Shown here: positions 20,131 through 31,794 of the stretch, in pieces
How the letters are laid out: every line of letters starts with the position of its first letter
Numbering within the stretch: position 1 is the stretch's first letter
Assembly: GCA_963169105.1 (NCBI GenBank)
Contig: OY720635.1
Coordinates: 154,643,645 to 154,707,644, forward strand
Direction: 5' to 3'
DNA length: 64,000 nt
Source: Ceriagrion tenellum
Lineage: Eukaryota > Arthropoda > Insecta > Odonata > Coenagrionidae
Notes under the pieces: generated by a model
The model's input: only the letters and a program-made list of their open reading frames with translations
Database searches by the model: none
What the model was told of the DNA's origin: nothing
Made by a program: the position numbers and the translations under genes

Positions 20131-20488
20131 TTGAGATATAGTGACATGGAAACCCAAATGTTTCATTAGGCTCTGATGACGTGACGGTATAACGAAGGAG
20201 TAACGGTAGTGAAGCGGAAGGAAATCATACACAAGAGGAAAGACATGACCAAGAACAAGGGGAGTTGGATGAGGAGAGTATTTTAAAGGGGGAGTTTAAA
20301 GAGGGAATTTGTCTTGGAGAAGATGACCGCTACGTGGTGAGAAAGGATGGAAGATAAGAATGAGACAATGAATGGAAGCTGCTGAGAAAATACCATTGAG
20401 GAATACATTACAGCAGGGAACTTGCTTTCTGAGGCATTTAAGCAACGAAAGTGGCAACGAAGAAAGTGGCAAGGCCTGCGCCTTGTCC

Positions 20489-20626
20489 GAGATAATGAAT
20501 ATAAATTCAACGGCCTCCAAGATTTCCTTCATTCCAAGTTCTAGCATCATGGTTGACAAATACCTCTGCAATTTTCGAGGAAGGCACAAATTTAAAGTTT
20601 ACTTTCCTTCCAAACCTGGAAAATAT
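20489..20626 (+). pseudogene. piggyBac transposase remnant
   Basis: A ~46-residue piece inside a 107-codon frame (20372-20695) reads ISFIPSSSIMVDKYLCNFRG then RHKFKVYFPSKPGKY. This resembles the piggyBac (DDE_Tnp_1_7) segment with the pattern vDE.m..FrGR..fk.Y.PsKP.KYG. The acidic residue expected after the first Asp is Lys here. Similarity is lost on both sides. It is probably a decayed internal fragment; no TTAA-bounded termini were identified. Confidence 0.5.
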
Positions 20627-23499
20627 GTATCGAGGAAGGATGTCCGTTGTTTTCAAAAACATGTACGATGTAAACATCAACGATCACTTACGTAAATACG
20701 CTAATCTTCAGAGGAAAACAAGGGGAAATACGTCAGAACCATCTAAAGGTAATAAGCATAGTTATGTATATGGTAAAGCAATTACGTAAAAAAGGTTGAA
20801 ATATCATCACGGATCATTACGAATTTTGACCTTCATCAGGAATTGTTAAAAAATCGTTAACGCTCGTGGAAATCATGCAACAAAAATTGTAAATAATTTC
20901 CATCTATCAAGCTTCCATCCAAAAGACATAACGTCAATCCTTCATGATGTGCGTATTGCAATAAAAATAATCCTGTATTTTTGCAATAAATTGCAATAAA
21001 AATAAATATAGATAAATAAAACTGTATACTTTATATTTAATCAAACATGTTCATCCATTAGAACAGACATGTAATAGGGACGTGACCGAGATTAAAAGTT
21101 GACACTGTATTATTAATGAACGCATTGCTTTAATATTAAAAGTTTTGTAATTTTCCAAAATTTAGGGTATAAATTTACTACATAAAATTACAAGCGTTTT
21201 GTAATAACCATTCAGACTTTATTTCGGAGCAAATGTGTGTTTTCAGGAAAAATTTGGATTGTTAATTAAGAAAAAGTTCGCAATTTCAGTTGGGGTGATA
21301 AAGACCCCAGGTAGGTTGAACGTCACTTTGTTCAGGAGCGTCAGCGAGGGTTCAGGTAGTTCGAGCAATACTTCATTTCATACAGTGTCGTTTACTTTGG
21401 ACTCATTGTAATGAAAAGAATTTCACGTTCCCAAAGATGCCAAAATATTATCCTCTTATCACACTGTTTTCGAGGTAATGCAGGTACATTAATTAAGTAA
21501 AGCAATAAGTATTTTTCTAATATCTTTACACAGCACGATGAATTATGCCAATTTACGGCATCGCCAGGTACGGAATAAGTTTAATACCTGTATTCATATT
21601 CCGTGCCTAACGATGCTTTAAATCAGCGAAAAGGATTGTGTCATTAGAAGACCATAGAAATATACCAGGCATTTCGTTGCAGGTGTTCGCTGTGATTATG
21701 CATTACCACTTTAAACGATTTTCGGGCTTTTCTGCTGCGTAGTGAAATTCTTTATATAAAGTCAACGATTCGTTCTTCATGCTGTAAACGTTGTCATATA
21801 TCTAAAGAGTTCGATTTTATGGTATAAGTAGGAAAAACTAAACGGCCAATAAAAATAAGGCTAGAAGAGCATAGAAGGGCGCATGCGGCAAGAGAATGGA
21901 GACCTCCTCCATTTAATGATTGAGATTGATTTGAGAAGTGGAAATAGCCAAGCGTCCTTCAAATTTGGATTGAAAAGACGGTTGCTGCCAATGCAGCATC
22001 CGGGAAAGATATCTTTCCGCAATATTGTGCATAATAAACCGTTATATTTATATAATACGTTTATATCTGTTTAAATTTGATCAACAATTGTCAGCCGTTT
22101 AGCACACAGATAATACGAATGTAAATCCGTTGAGAATATCCAAATTGCGTGGGCCTCCTCCAAAGGATCCGTGCGAGGGCGAATCCATCGAGGATACTTT
22201 GGGTGCAAACTTCCACACGTCGTCGGTGCGCCATTTTGGGAAGTTGCACTCTTGGAACACACCACAGGGGGTATGCTGCACGTTTTGCATTTTTTTTTGC
22301 ATGGCAGGGTTTTTTCAACCGTATTTAGTGAAAAACTATCTTCTGGAAACGCCTTCAAACCAGTATCATGAGAAAAGGTATGTTTATAAGCCTATTTTAA
22401 AGCGTGAAAGTTAACTTCCGTTATGATGGTGATGGAGGTATGCGGGAGTGGTACAGTCAGCCTCCTTCACCACCTTACGACGATGATATCCTATAACTAC
22501 ACGCGTGGGGTGTGACGTAAGAGATCCTTTGAGCGCTCGGTTTTGCAACAAACAATTTGTAAGTCGTCCACAAGGCAACGGCATAAATATCAGCAGCAAT
22601 AATCTATAATAATTTATCAATTGACAACAAGCAACGAGCTAACATTGTTGACGAAATTAGCAACTGAAGGAAGAATTCCTGCACGTGGGCTTTCCTAATG
22701 GAAGTCCAGCGTGGCATGTTGTCCTCCGAGAGAATTACTTTCCGCGAAATCCGTCGACACTGATCATCCATTTCCTATTAATCTTGCCTTCAAGAAATAC
22801 AAATATTCGCCTTGATCTTTAGAAATAAAAGGGTTTCCTAGCCCTCCGACATTCTCTCGAAACTTTCCGCTCAATATTATGGAATTATCAACGAATCGTG
22901 CAGCTTCCCTTCACATTTCACACAATGCACAGGTTAAAGAAAATAGTTGAAAGAGTAAAAGATTTGATAGTTTTTCCTATAATTAGGTCCAAGTTAGAGA
23001 ACATTTAAGTAACTCAACTTAACCCATAATAACTGTATTTACTCAACCTAGATAGAATACAGTGATTTTTTTACGGTAACAGCGTCATGGCGAATGTGCA
23101 ACCTGAAACAATGTCCCATGACAAGCAAGTGAAGTTCATGGGTTCATAAATAAAACCCCTATCATTTACTTATTTATTTGAACATTTTTTACATTAATTG
23201 CAAATTTCTTAACATATTTATCCGTCAATTGTTCCTGAGTTATTGGTTTCCTAAGGATGTGTTGAGAGAGGACAGAGTTTTTTGGAGAAGCGTATCTATA
23301 TTTTCAGCTGGATGTCTAAATAATTTATCACAAAAATATTTGCAGCCAGGGATGGAAAATTAATACTCATAGTTAAACGACGTCAACATAGTAACCATTT
23401 CCAAGCAGAGATGTTGCTAAAGGTTACTCGTTCCTGTGGGAGCTTACATGACTCCCAGGGGCCGGTTAGGGTGGCAAGGGCCGGTTGGGGCGGGAGGGG
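20627..23499. other. Unassigned non-coding DNA
   Basis: AT-rich. It has a local duplication of TTGCAATAAAAATAA near 20956-21005 and overlapping short frames at 22071-22414 without domain similarity. I see no gene. Confidence 0.4.
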
Positions 23500-23790
23500 T
23501 GGAGGCATGAATGTTGCATGACGCCGACTAATTTTCGATCGCTATCTCGAAGGAAACAGCACGCGTCAATGACGCCACTTATTGTGTGTATGTGGATCAC
23601 GCATGCGCATAAGGGAGTCGATTTCGAGGTTGCCACTTTTCTGGATTGGCAAATTTCCCTTTCCGCTACTCCCATCATGCCTAATCGGAAAAACAGATTG
23701 GCTAAAAATTACATTTGCATCATCTGTAAGTCCAGCTCGGAAAGATTGCGACAGAACATTGGGCTCGTTAATATTCAGTCAAATGCTAGG
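23500..23790 (+). repeat. Dispersed repeat E, copy 2 (plus)
   Basis: Inverted relative to 16104-16400. It includes TCGATTTCGAGGTTGCCACT and a block around AAGATTGCGACAGA. It is preceded by a short G-rich stretch (23455-23510), as copy 1 is next to a GC-rich island. Confidence 0.75.
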
Positions 23791-24749
23791 ACCGACTGCT
23801 TTCGATAATGGTAATACAGTCAGCCTGGCGACAGCACGTTATTATTTATAAAGGTATATGCAAGACCAGGTGACAGAGTTCAGCTGATGTGAATAACCAG
23901 ATAGTGTAATTTTTGGAGTCACATCAATGGGGAATCAGATGCCAAAGTGAAATCATAGATCCAAAAACGATAGGTAATAAACATTACTAAATTTGTGGTA
24001 ACCAAAGTTAGATGGTCGGCATTGCCATTATAGTATGAATATCAATTAGTTAAACAGTAGTACGCTGAGTATATATGTCACATAATCTAATCGAGGAATT
24101 GCTAGAGATAACTATGAGACCAGCTACGCGGGGGAATACGAAGGCACAATCAAAGAAAGGAGCAAGACTAGGACGAAACTTTTCACTTCACACCCTGACT
24201 GGACAAAGCGCATAAAGGAAACACCAAGAAATATCACACCATGGGTATTGGAAACACGAAGTGTCCCAAGAAACACCTTAATGAGACAATCTGAGCAGAA
24301 AATTGAGAAAACGCGCGGACACCATTATGTACGTAATGGAGATAACACCCTCAGAGGTAATGGGATTGGTAAATGCAGCAAGAAATGAGAAGCTGGGGTA
24401 ATGCGGGGGGTGGGGAGGGAGAGGGAAGAAGGAAAGGCATTAGAGGAAATCAGGGTGAATAGTCCGTGCGGACGGGAGTCTGGTGCTCCTGTGGTCAGGT
24501 CAGGTGATGAGGTCGTCACAGCATCGAGGGGATGAAAACTAAGGTTCGTCCAAGAAAATAGTGCAGTTGACAGTTATGTTTGACAAAATTATTTCAATCA
24601 CACAGTGTTGAAAAGATTGTTTGATTTTCATTTCTTGCTCAGCAAAATCATTATTTTTCAACAGCGCTAATATCTTAGACTGATGAATTTAATCCTTTCA
24701 AAGGTAACCTTGTGTAAGTCCTTTATTTAATAAATACCTATACCTGTAC
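23791..24749. other. Unassigned DNA
   Basis: No recognisable gene. The short purine-rich stretch at 24400-24440 has no assigned role. Confidence 0.35.
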
Positions 24750-24776
24750 CTGAAAATGACGCAGTAGCGTTGAAAC
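24750..24776 (+). other. Hammerhead-like / Penelope-type terminal motif
   Basis: CTGAAAATG is followed by a perfect ACGC-AGTA-GCGT mini-hairpin and then TGAAAC. This CTGA / short stem / GAAA layout resembles a hammerhead ribozyme core such as those in Penelope-like retroelements. Relative to CUGAUGA the first segment is altered, so catalysis is not predicted with confidence. A polyadenylation-like AATAAA lies shortly downstream (about 24787). Confidence 0.4.
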
Positions 24777-24810
24777 TAGTTGTACCAATAAAAACTCATT
24801 TAAACATTGT

Positions 24811-25854
24811 TGGTTTTGTCATTATTTATCTTAGATTGACTCTAAATGCTGCAACGGAAGCAATATGGAGACATCACCATGGGCAAGAACACCGAAAAAC
24901 ACCCTTTCAAGAATTGAGACCAGTGTATCCCAAACTTTTTCGAGCCACCGCCCACTTGGTTACTAACCAATACCCAACGTCCCAAAACTGTAGAGCTTAA
25001 AATCATACACGACGTGACCAAAGGAAGAAGACTATGAAAATAGAGTTAAAATATGGTATATGTATAATTTAAAACATTATGATTACATTTATGTTCACTT
25101 CGAATCAAATACACGGATAGTTTATTCATCCCAGGACATGAGTGTACGGTACCTTCCGGGCAGGCACCCGTATCCAGCGCCCCCTAACTACCCATTTTCT
25201 CTTTTCGTCCCTCTATATTAGCAAACCACTCCCAAAGGGGAATCTGTTTCTGAAATGTTCGAGATAATTCCGAGCACGTATATAAGAAGTCACGGGGCAC
25301 AACAACGACAGTTAGGAGATTTTGGCGAGTTTTAATTCTCTCGTATCTAAAAATCTCAAGCACAACTCCCGATCGAGTATTTCCGCAGAAATATTGCTCA
25401 AAAAGTTGATTATGGCGATTAAAGACACAATAAACAACATATCAGTTACTTGAATTAATAAACAATTGGGGGATACCCATCTAAATCTCGAAAAGTTCGT
25501 CGTAGTACAGACTGTTGCACCACGTGCCGGCACAGTTTCGTGATCGGAATTATTTCGAACCATTCAAACAGCCCACCAGGCGGCGGTAGCGCCCACTTTG
25601 GGACCCAAGGTCCTAAACCTTGACGGTATAAGGACCTCGTTGGAACACACTGATCTGAGCCCTCGACATGGGTACCCGCAACTCGACCATCCGAAATTCT
25701 GATGGAACAAGATATACAAGCATATCCTCTTGAACAATCTAAGGTTAAGGAACAGTTAAGTAATTTCGTGTGTATATACACAAGGTTCGGCGTAGATGCG
25801 GTCTGGGCGTCTCTCAAGCCGTAAAGAAAGAAACCCCGACAGCACCTCCAATTT
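24811..25854. other. Unassigned DNA
   Basis: A 120-codon minus-strand frame (25455-25817) has no recognisable domain. I could not assign this interval to a repeat. Confidence 0.35.
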
Positions 25855-26430
25855 AGTCCGGGTTCCTTGAGGAGGTCGGAGGGCGGGAAGGGAGATGCGG
25901 TGGGGGCACAGGAAGGGAGAGCTTATTCATGCGAGGCGCATGCACGAGGATGCACGCCCGTGAGGCGGCTGACTGACTGACAGACAGACAAACTTTGGCG
26001 AGTTCCACGAACCGTTCGCCGAAGAGAGGGGAGGAGGAAAAAGAGAGTAAAAAGGAATGCAGAAGAGACCCAATGTCGCTGACATTTCGCAAATAAACGG
26101 ACGCGACGAGCTCTCTTCTCGAGCTCGAGTGATCGTGACTTTCATCGCGTGCATTGTTCCACCGCCACGGTCCGGCGGTTTTCGAGAGTGCCCGCCACCG
26201 CCGCAGCGCGACCAATATGGCGACCCGGGGCGGGGGAAAGAGGTCGTGCGCAGCAAATAGGGCGGCGCGGACTCGGGCGGGGAGCCGCCGCCGGTGTCGC
26301 CACGGGCGCGAGCGAGGCCCGCCGACGGCGGCGGGCGTCGCCCTTGATCTGATTTATCGGAGGGGAGAGTGCGCTGAGGAACTTTCACCTCGGGGAAGTT
26401 GAATATCGAGACGGGAGGACGGCGCCGTGC
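25855..26430. other. CpG-dense GC island
   Basis: The most CpG-dense part of the window, especially 26155-26345 with repeated GGCGGCG/CGCCGCC stretches. The overlapping minus-strand frame of 179 codons starts at a GTG and is low in complexity. CpG density without an adjacent gene suggests either an orphan promoter whose gene lies outside or far away, or a GC-rich repeat. Confidence 0.6.
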
Positions 26431-27777
26431 TGTGTGTCCACACGCGTCCGCAACAATCGAGCGCACATCACTTTAGAAACGGACGAATGACGAAAGTAAA
26501 TAACCGAGGAGTTGGTGCGTGAGATTTCCGAGGGGTCTAGACACGAATATCCTTACATTAGAAGGTTCTCTCTAAGAACCTTGCCTACATTATGGATTAA
26601 AATGTTTGGCGCTGTTGTAAAGGCGACACTGTAGTCTTTGTTTTCCGCAAAACAAATGTCGCTAACAAATTTAGTCAATGGCAGCGCCGACATTACTAAT
26701 GTACGACGATGACAATCTCAACGCTGCAATCGACTTGAGTTTGCTTCATCAACTAGTCAAGTTAAATTTAACGACTGCCTGAGATATTAATTCCTTAACA
26801 GAGATACAGACTAAAATAAGTTTTTAAATAAAGCTGATTACTTTTTACATCTCAAGAGTAACTTTATGGAAGTTAGTATCGAGGTAACAGAATGGTAGCG
26901 CAACAGTCGACAGTTTTAACGTATTCGTCGCGTGCGGAATGCGTGGCAGCACCTCTGGGGGAAGATATAAAAACATCATTTATACAAATATTCGTGAAAA
27001 TTACCGAGAAGGTTTGAATACACTGCGGGTACTTTGTAAAAGATTTCCTGGGAAGTCCACTAACTTGGTTCGACAACTTTCGTCACATTGATGTGGCGGG
27101 CTTCCTCATACAATTATAAGCATTAAATAATAGACTGTAATCAACTTTTAAAAGAAAATATACGGAGAATACCCTAAATAAAAATACTTCTTGCATCTTT
27201 GTTTCTTCCATCCATTAACATAAGTAATACACCGGTTAAAATAAGGTCTTACAGGAAGTCAGGACAACATATTCTCCAGGACTTCAACACGTTTAGGGCC
27301 CTATCTGCCATTTACTTTGTACAAAAACTTAAAAATCACAGGCAACAGTTTCCCCCACCATTTTGCGCAAGAAAATTATATCCAGAAGCGTTTCGTGAAT
27401 GAACAAGTAGATATCAAATAATTAGTAACAATGTTTTAATAGTTATACAGTTGACTTTTAGCCGTGGCCTTCGCATTTATATCTTAAACACCCCCATCCT
27501 CCCACAATCTCGCTCGACGCAGGGACACGAGCGCCCTCTCTACTTAATGTATTATTTTGACCTCCTTGAGTAGAGCGGTGACCCAGACGAAACACGCCCA
27601 TGGGCTCGTTAGGGACGACTGGAATGCCCTTATCTTTCCCGAATAAATGTCAACACTTTTGAAGCTTGGTGATTTAAGGCCTTCCTGAATAAGGTAACGG
27701 TCCATTCGACTTCGAAGGCGACGACGACGATTGGCAGATATCAGGGTAGCTGACGCGGATCAGAAACACGTCAGAAC
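26431..27777. other. Unassigned DNA
   Basis: AT-rich sequence without recognisable genes; small frames only. Confidence 0.35.
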
Positions 27778-27785
27778 ATAAATTG
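27778..27785 (+). repeat. Left target-site duplication of the hAT element
   Basis: ATAAATTG, matching GTAAATTG at 31619-31626 at 7 of 8 positions. Eight base pairs is the length expected for hAT elements. Confidence 0.75.
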
Positions 27786-27915
27786 TAGGGATTGGAAAAT
27801 CGATTTCGATTTTAATCTAAAATCGATTATCACACTCCAATTTTCGATTTAATCGAAGTCGACTTTTTGTTTTGAAAAATCGATCCAAATCGTATCTAGC
27901 CGATCGATTTTCGAT
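27786..27915 (+). repeat. hAT left terminus with subterminal ATCGATTT cluster
   Basis: The 13-bp terminal repeat is followed by roughly eight copies of TCGATTT or its reverse complement in about 120 bp. Such subterminal arrays are known transposase-binding regions in hAT elements. Confidence 0.8.
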
Positions 27916-28403
27916 TTTTAGCTTCCTACAGCATTTGAATTTTGCCGGCTCGCTTTGCCCCGCGTCGCGCTATTTCACTCTGCATCGCTCGTGGGGGAAC
28001 CTTGGAGGGGAGGCAAAGTGCTTCGGACACCGGCAGGTTGGAGTTGTCAACTGTAGGGCTGCGGATTTTTATTACAATTCTAGTCTTTCCGGCGGGGACT
28101 CGCGCTCGGAAGTAATACATTGTAGACCGCGAGACGAAGATTCAAAATGATAATACGCGTTGACATTGTGCCTTTTTTGTAAACGTTTTCTCAATAAATC
28201 GCATCAGAGAACAAGCCTTCTTCAAAATAGATTCGCCCAGTCCGAATATCGTCTTCTGCGCATGGGCCATGAAGTTTCAATCGCACATACTGTAGGCTGC
28301 GTGCGTTGGTCAGTAAGCGTTTTGTTTGATTCGGTACCGTGCTACTTGTGTTGCGTTCGTGTCGTGCCGATCGGAGAGCGGTTTGCCGCCCTGTGCATCA
28401 GCC

Positions 28404-31212
28404 ATGGCTCCTCCAAGTGCTGATTGGCAGTATTGTAGCAAGCAAACAATTAATAATAAAACCTTCGCTAAGTGCTCAAAGTGTCACGTGAGCTTGACTT
28501 ACTGTGGCTCGACTAGTACTTTGATCAGTCATCTGAGGAAGGTGCACAAGATTGAGGTTTATGTTAGTGCGTCGAAAAGAAAGTGAACGGCGAACAGTGA
28601 AGATGATAATAAGTCTGAGGAAGAAATGGACCTGGCTAGTGATTCTGATGCAGCAACTGCAGCATTTCCCTTACCTCCACCATCACCACGATTAGATGAG
28701 GTAAGTGTACGGAAGTTTTTTTACTATTAACATTTTCAGGACGGACGACGAGACGACAATACTTGAGGGCTAGGGTAAAGAATATTGCCTTGCTTGTCAA
28801 ATTCAAAATTTTTTGAAAGGTAAGTAGATGCTGTAAATGCAAATTTGTGTCTATAGGCTTGTTCCCATCGTCGATCTCCGTCAGCTCAATCGCTAATGCT
28901 CTCACCACCCTCGTCACCTGCACGATTAAGACCGTCAAGCCGAGCAGGTTCTTCAGGAGGATCCTCTTGTCCAGTTAGTCGCGGTAACATTTTAGGACCT
29001 CTAGACATGTTTCGGCAATGCCTCTGCATTTTCTGGTGAGCTCACTGTTTAGATCAATGGGAAGGTTTGATACTATATACTCCAAGCTCGGCTTGCTTTC
29101 ACACAACGCACTCGCGTGGGGTGTTGAAGTAGATGACAACCTAAAATGATACAAAAGTGTAATTCGTCTTCGTGTCTCATTTTTAGCTACAGGTCACAAA
29201 GATGAAGAAATAACGGACGCACTGGGCTTCATGATTTGTAGGGACAACCTTCCCTTGTGCACACCAGACAAAGAAGGATTCCGCTTATACTCGCGCGAAC
29301 TGAATTCTCTTTATGAAGTTCCTTGCTCAAAAACATTAGTTAAGAAAATTGAAGCAAAATACGCAACTCTAAAGGAGGATGTAGCCCAAGTGCTAGAAAA
29401 AGTTGACTCTATATGCCTGACTACTGACTTAAGGACGCATAAGCATACGATGCGGGGTTACTTAGGAGTGACGGCGCATTTTGACAAGGGTCAGTATTTT
29501 CCTTCCAATTAACTTTACGGAGACAAACATAATGTCGCAAATGCGAAAGCGTTCATTATACTAAAAATAATTTTTTTCAAGGAAGAATTTGATTTCCATT
29601 GAATTAGGTGCATATCCTATGTCTGATAGAAAGAACACGGACAATTTAACAAGAGCTTTACGGAGTATATGCGCGGATTGGCACATAGATCCGGAAAAGG
29701 TAAGCGCAACCGTTACCGATGGTGGCGCGAACATTAAAGCTAAAACGCGCGAACTTTTTGGAGAGAATAAGCACGTTCCGTGCTTTTCCCACGCTTTGAG
29801 CAACATTGGCCAAGCTGTGATAGAGCTTCACACGAAGTCGAGGCGCCCTGTTCCTTCTGAGCGGAACGACTGGGAGGCGCCGGAGCCCGACGTTCGGGAG
29901 GATGAGGAAGAAGAGGCCGATGCCGATGAAGAAGGCGAGGAAGCAGATCCAGGAGATTCCTCTCCGCTGAGAAGCCAGCTGATGCTAGTAAAAGCGATTG
30001 TTCGCTTCTTCCGTCAAAGTGAAGTTGCGACCGCCGAACTTATGGAATATCAGAGGGAAGCCGGCCAGCCGCATTACCTAGCACTGAAGCTTATTCAAGA
30101 AGTCCGCATTCGCTGGATTTCATGCTTCGACATGCTTGACCGAATGCTTCACCTATCTGAAATTGTTAGCCGCGTACTCTTCAAAATCCAAAAAGAAAAA
30201 ATTACGAAGAGGAAAGCTCACAGCAGAACAGTTGGAGAGTTTAAGTGAGGTTAAAACAATCCTGAAAGCCTTATCCGTAATCACATCGGAGGTTTCGTGC
30301 GAAAAACTAGTATCGCTGAGTAAAGTTATTCCTCTAACAGCATACCTGAAAAAGGTAAGCACAGTGGTTGTAAATTTCAAACTTTCATTTCCTGCTGGAA
30401 CCTATAATTTTTTTGCTCCCTCGGCCCTCAGAAAACCAAAGATTTTCAGCCCACCACGTGTCTGGGAAAGCATGTTAAAAGAAATCTCCTTGAAGAAATA
30501 AATAAGAGGTTGGATACAGTGGAATCCAATGTACTTTATGCTGCTGCCACTTTGCTGGATCCTCGTTTTAAGACGGTTCCCTTTGAAAGTAAATCTGCTG
30601 CTGACGCAGCTTTAAAGTATGTCGGTAAGTTAATTTTACATAAATGTTGACTTATTCCCTGTGTTTGCACTACCACGAGTTACCGTCCAGCATCCGCGTG
30701 CCATGAATGCTTTCATTAGTATTTCTGATTTACAGGGTCATTGGTTTCTCTTGAGATTACTGCCACACGGGCCGGAGACCGAGCTGCATTGCAGAGTGCT
30801 CAGGAGGAGCAGAAGAGAAGTCACGACCAATCCGATTCAGACGACGATATTTGGGCCTCCCTCAACGAGCGAGTGCGTCGCTCCAACGCTAACGCTGATC
30901 ATGATCGGGCTGGTGGCGTGCCAATCGAGTGCGCCAGTTCGTAAACCGCCCTCCAGTCGACCGCACGTCCAACCCCAATCCACTACAAGCCTGGAAGGAG
31001 ATTAAGGGAGAATATCCCCACGTATACAAAGTGGCCAGTAGAATTTATCAATAGTTGCTTCTTCCGTGCCGTGTGAGCGACTATTTTCTCACGCCGGGTT
31101 AATTGCAACTCAGGTGCGAAATCGATTATCCGGAGATCATTTAAATATGTTAGTTTTTTTAAGGTTCATCCCTGAGGTACACTGGTTCCACGGCTTTGCA
31201 AAGAAGAAATAA
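28404..31212 (+). pseudogene. hAT transposase (BED-finger, ZBED type), inactivated
   Basis: ATG 28404 sits in a strong Kozak context (GCCATGG). Exon 1 (28404-28700) encodes a BED zinc finger (W, CSKC, then LISHLRKVH) but has an in-frame TGA at 28584; the frame stays open beyond it to a GTAAGT donor at 28701. Exon 2 starts at 28857 after CTATAG. Exon 3 starts at 29193 and includes CLTTDLRTHKHTMRGYLGVT, part of the DDE/RNase-H-like core. The next exon (from about 29582) has TVTDGGANIKAK and CFSHALSN, then a frameshift in an A-run near 30190-30205, and ends at AAG before GTAAGC (30357). Exon 30432-30624 carries NVLYAAATLLDPRFK. The last exon (from 30736) shifts frame near 30930, has the dimerisation motif NPNPLQAWKEIKGEYP, a further shift and stop at 31052, then VPCERLFSHAG...NRL...NMLVFL to TAA 31212. 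At least four lesions make it non-functional. Confidence 0.88.
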
Positions 31213-31217
31213 ATAAA
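31208..31217 (+). terminator. Polyadenylation signals of the hAT transposase
   Basis: Overlapping AATAAA hexamers at 31208-31213 and 31212-31217 lie directly at the transposase stop codon. Confidence 0.6.
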
Positions 31218-31499
31218 ATTCTGTTTTTCATTTTGTGGAATGCCCACTTTTCACTTTACGATTCTTATTGCTACTAAATTATATGTAATTTGCTTGTTCT
31301 ATTACCTATATGTACATAAGTATCTGGTATGGATTATTACTTTATTGCATACCTTATTAATATCTTTCAAATAACATATTGTATTAATAAATTTAACCGT
31401 ATTCTGTTCTTATCCCTAATGCTTCCATTAACCCATATTTTGCATTTTGTTACAACAGCACATCCATATTTCAGCAGACAATTACTTTACTATTTAAAA

Positions 31500-31618
31500 A
31501 TATCGATTTCGATTTTTCGATTATTTTGGGCAAAAAATCGAATTTGAAGAAAATCGATTACCAAAATCGAAAGTCGATTAATCGAAAATCTATTCTGGAT
31601 TTAAATTTCCAATCCCTA
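31500..31618 (-). repeat. hAT right terminus with subterminal ATCGATTT cluster
   Basis: Dense TCGATTT / AATCGA motifs lead up to the terminal TTTCCAATCCCTA, mirroring the left end. Confidence 0.8.
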
Positions 31619-31626
31619 GTAAATTG
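31619..31626 (+). repeat. Right target-site duplication of the hAT element
   Basis: GTAAATTG against ATAAATTG on the left; one substitution has accumulated since insertion. Confidence 0.75.
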
Positions 31627-31794
31627 TTTCCCTTTTAGTGCTCTTCTGTTTCTCGCACGGACATGGTAGCGACTTCTTTCGTTTTCTTATCTTCGATACC
31701 GACTTGCTGGCAAAATTCGAGCCTCAGCTGGATATATTCAACGATTTCATCGGGAAAATAGTCAGCGCGAGGGGCAGGCCGACGAAAGTCCGGC

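Larger units (their letters stand above)
27786..31618 (+). mobile_element. hAT-superfamily DNA transposon (defective)
   Basis: A 3833-bp element with 13-bp inverted termini (TAGGGATTGGAAA at 27786-27798, reverse complement at 31606-31618) and an 8-bp target duplication with one mismatch. Both subterminal zones (about 27796-27915 and 31500-31600) are packed with ATCGATTT/AAATCGAT motifs, likely transposase-binding sites. The interior encodes a BED-zinc-finger, ZBED-type hAT transposase on the plus strand spread over several exons, now broken by a stop and frameshifts. Confidence 0.9.

Noticed and set aside
22071..22414. Gene suggested by several overlapping frames on both strands
   Set aside because: Frames coincide because of a locally stop-poor, GC-richer sequence; no domain or splice signals support a gene.
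25927..26466. A 179-codon minus-strand gene
   Set aside because: It starts at GTG, lies in a CpG-dense island and is overlapped by open frames on the other strand; composition alone explains it.
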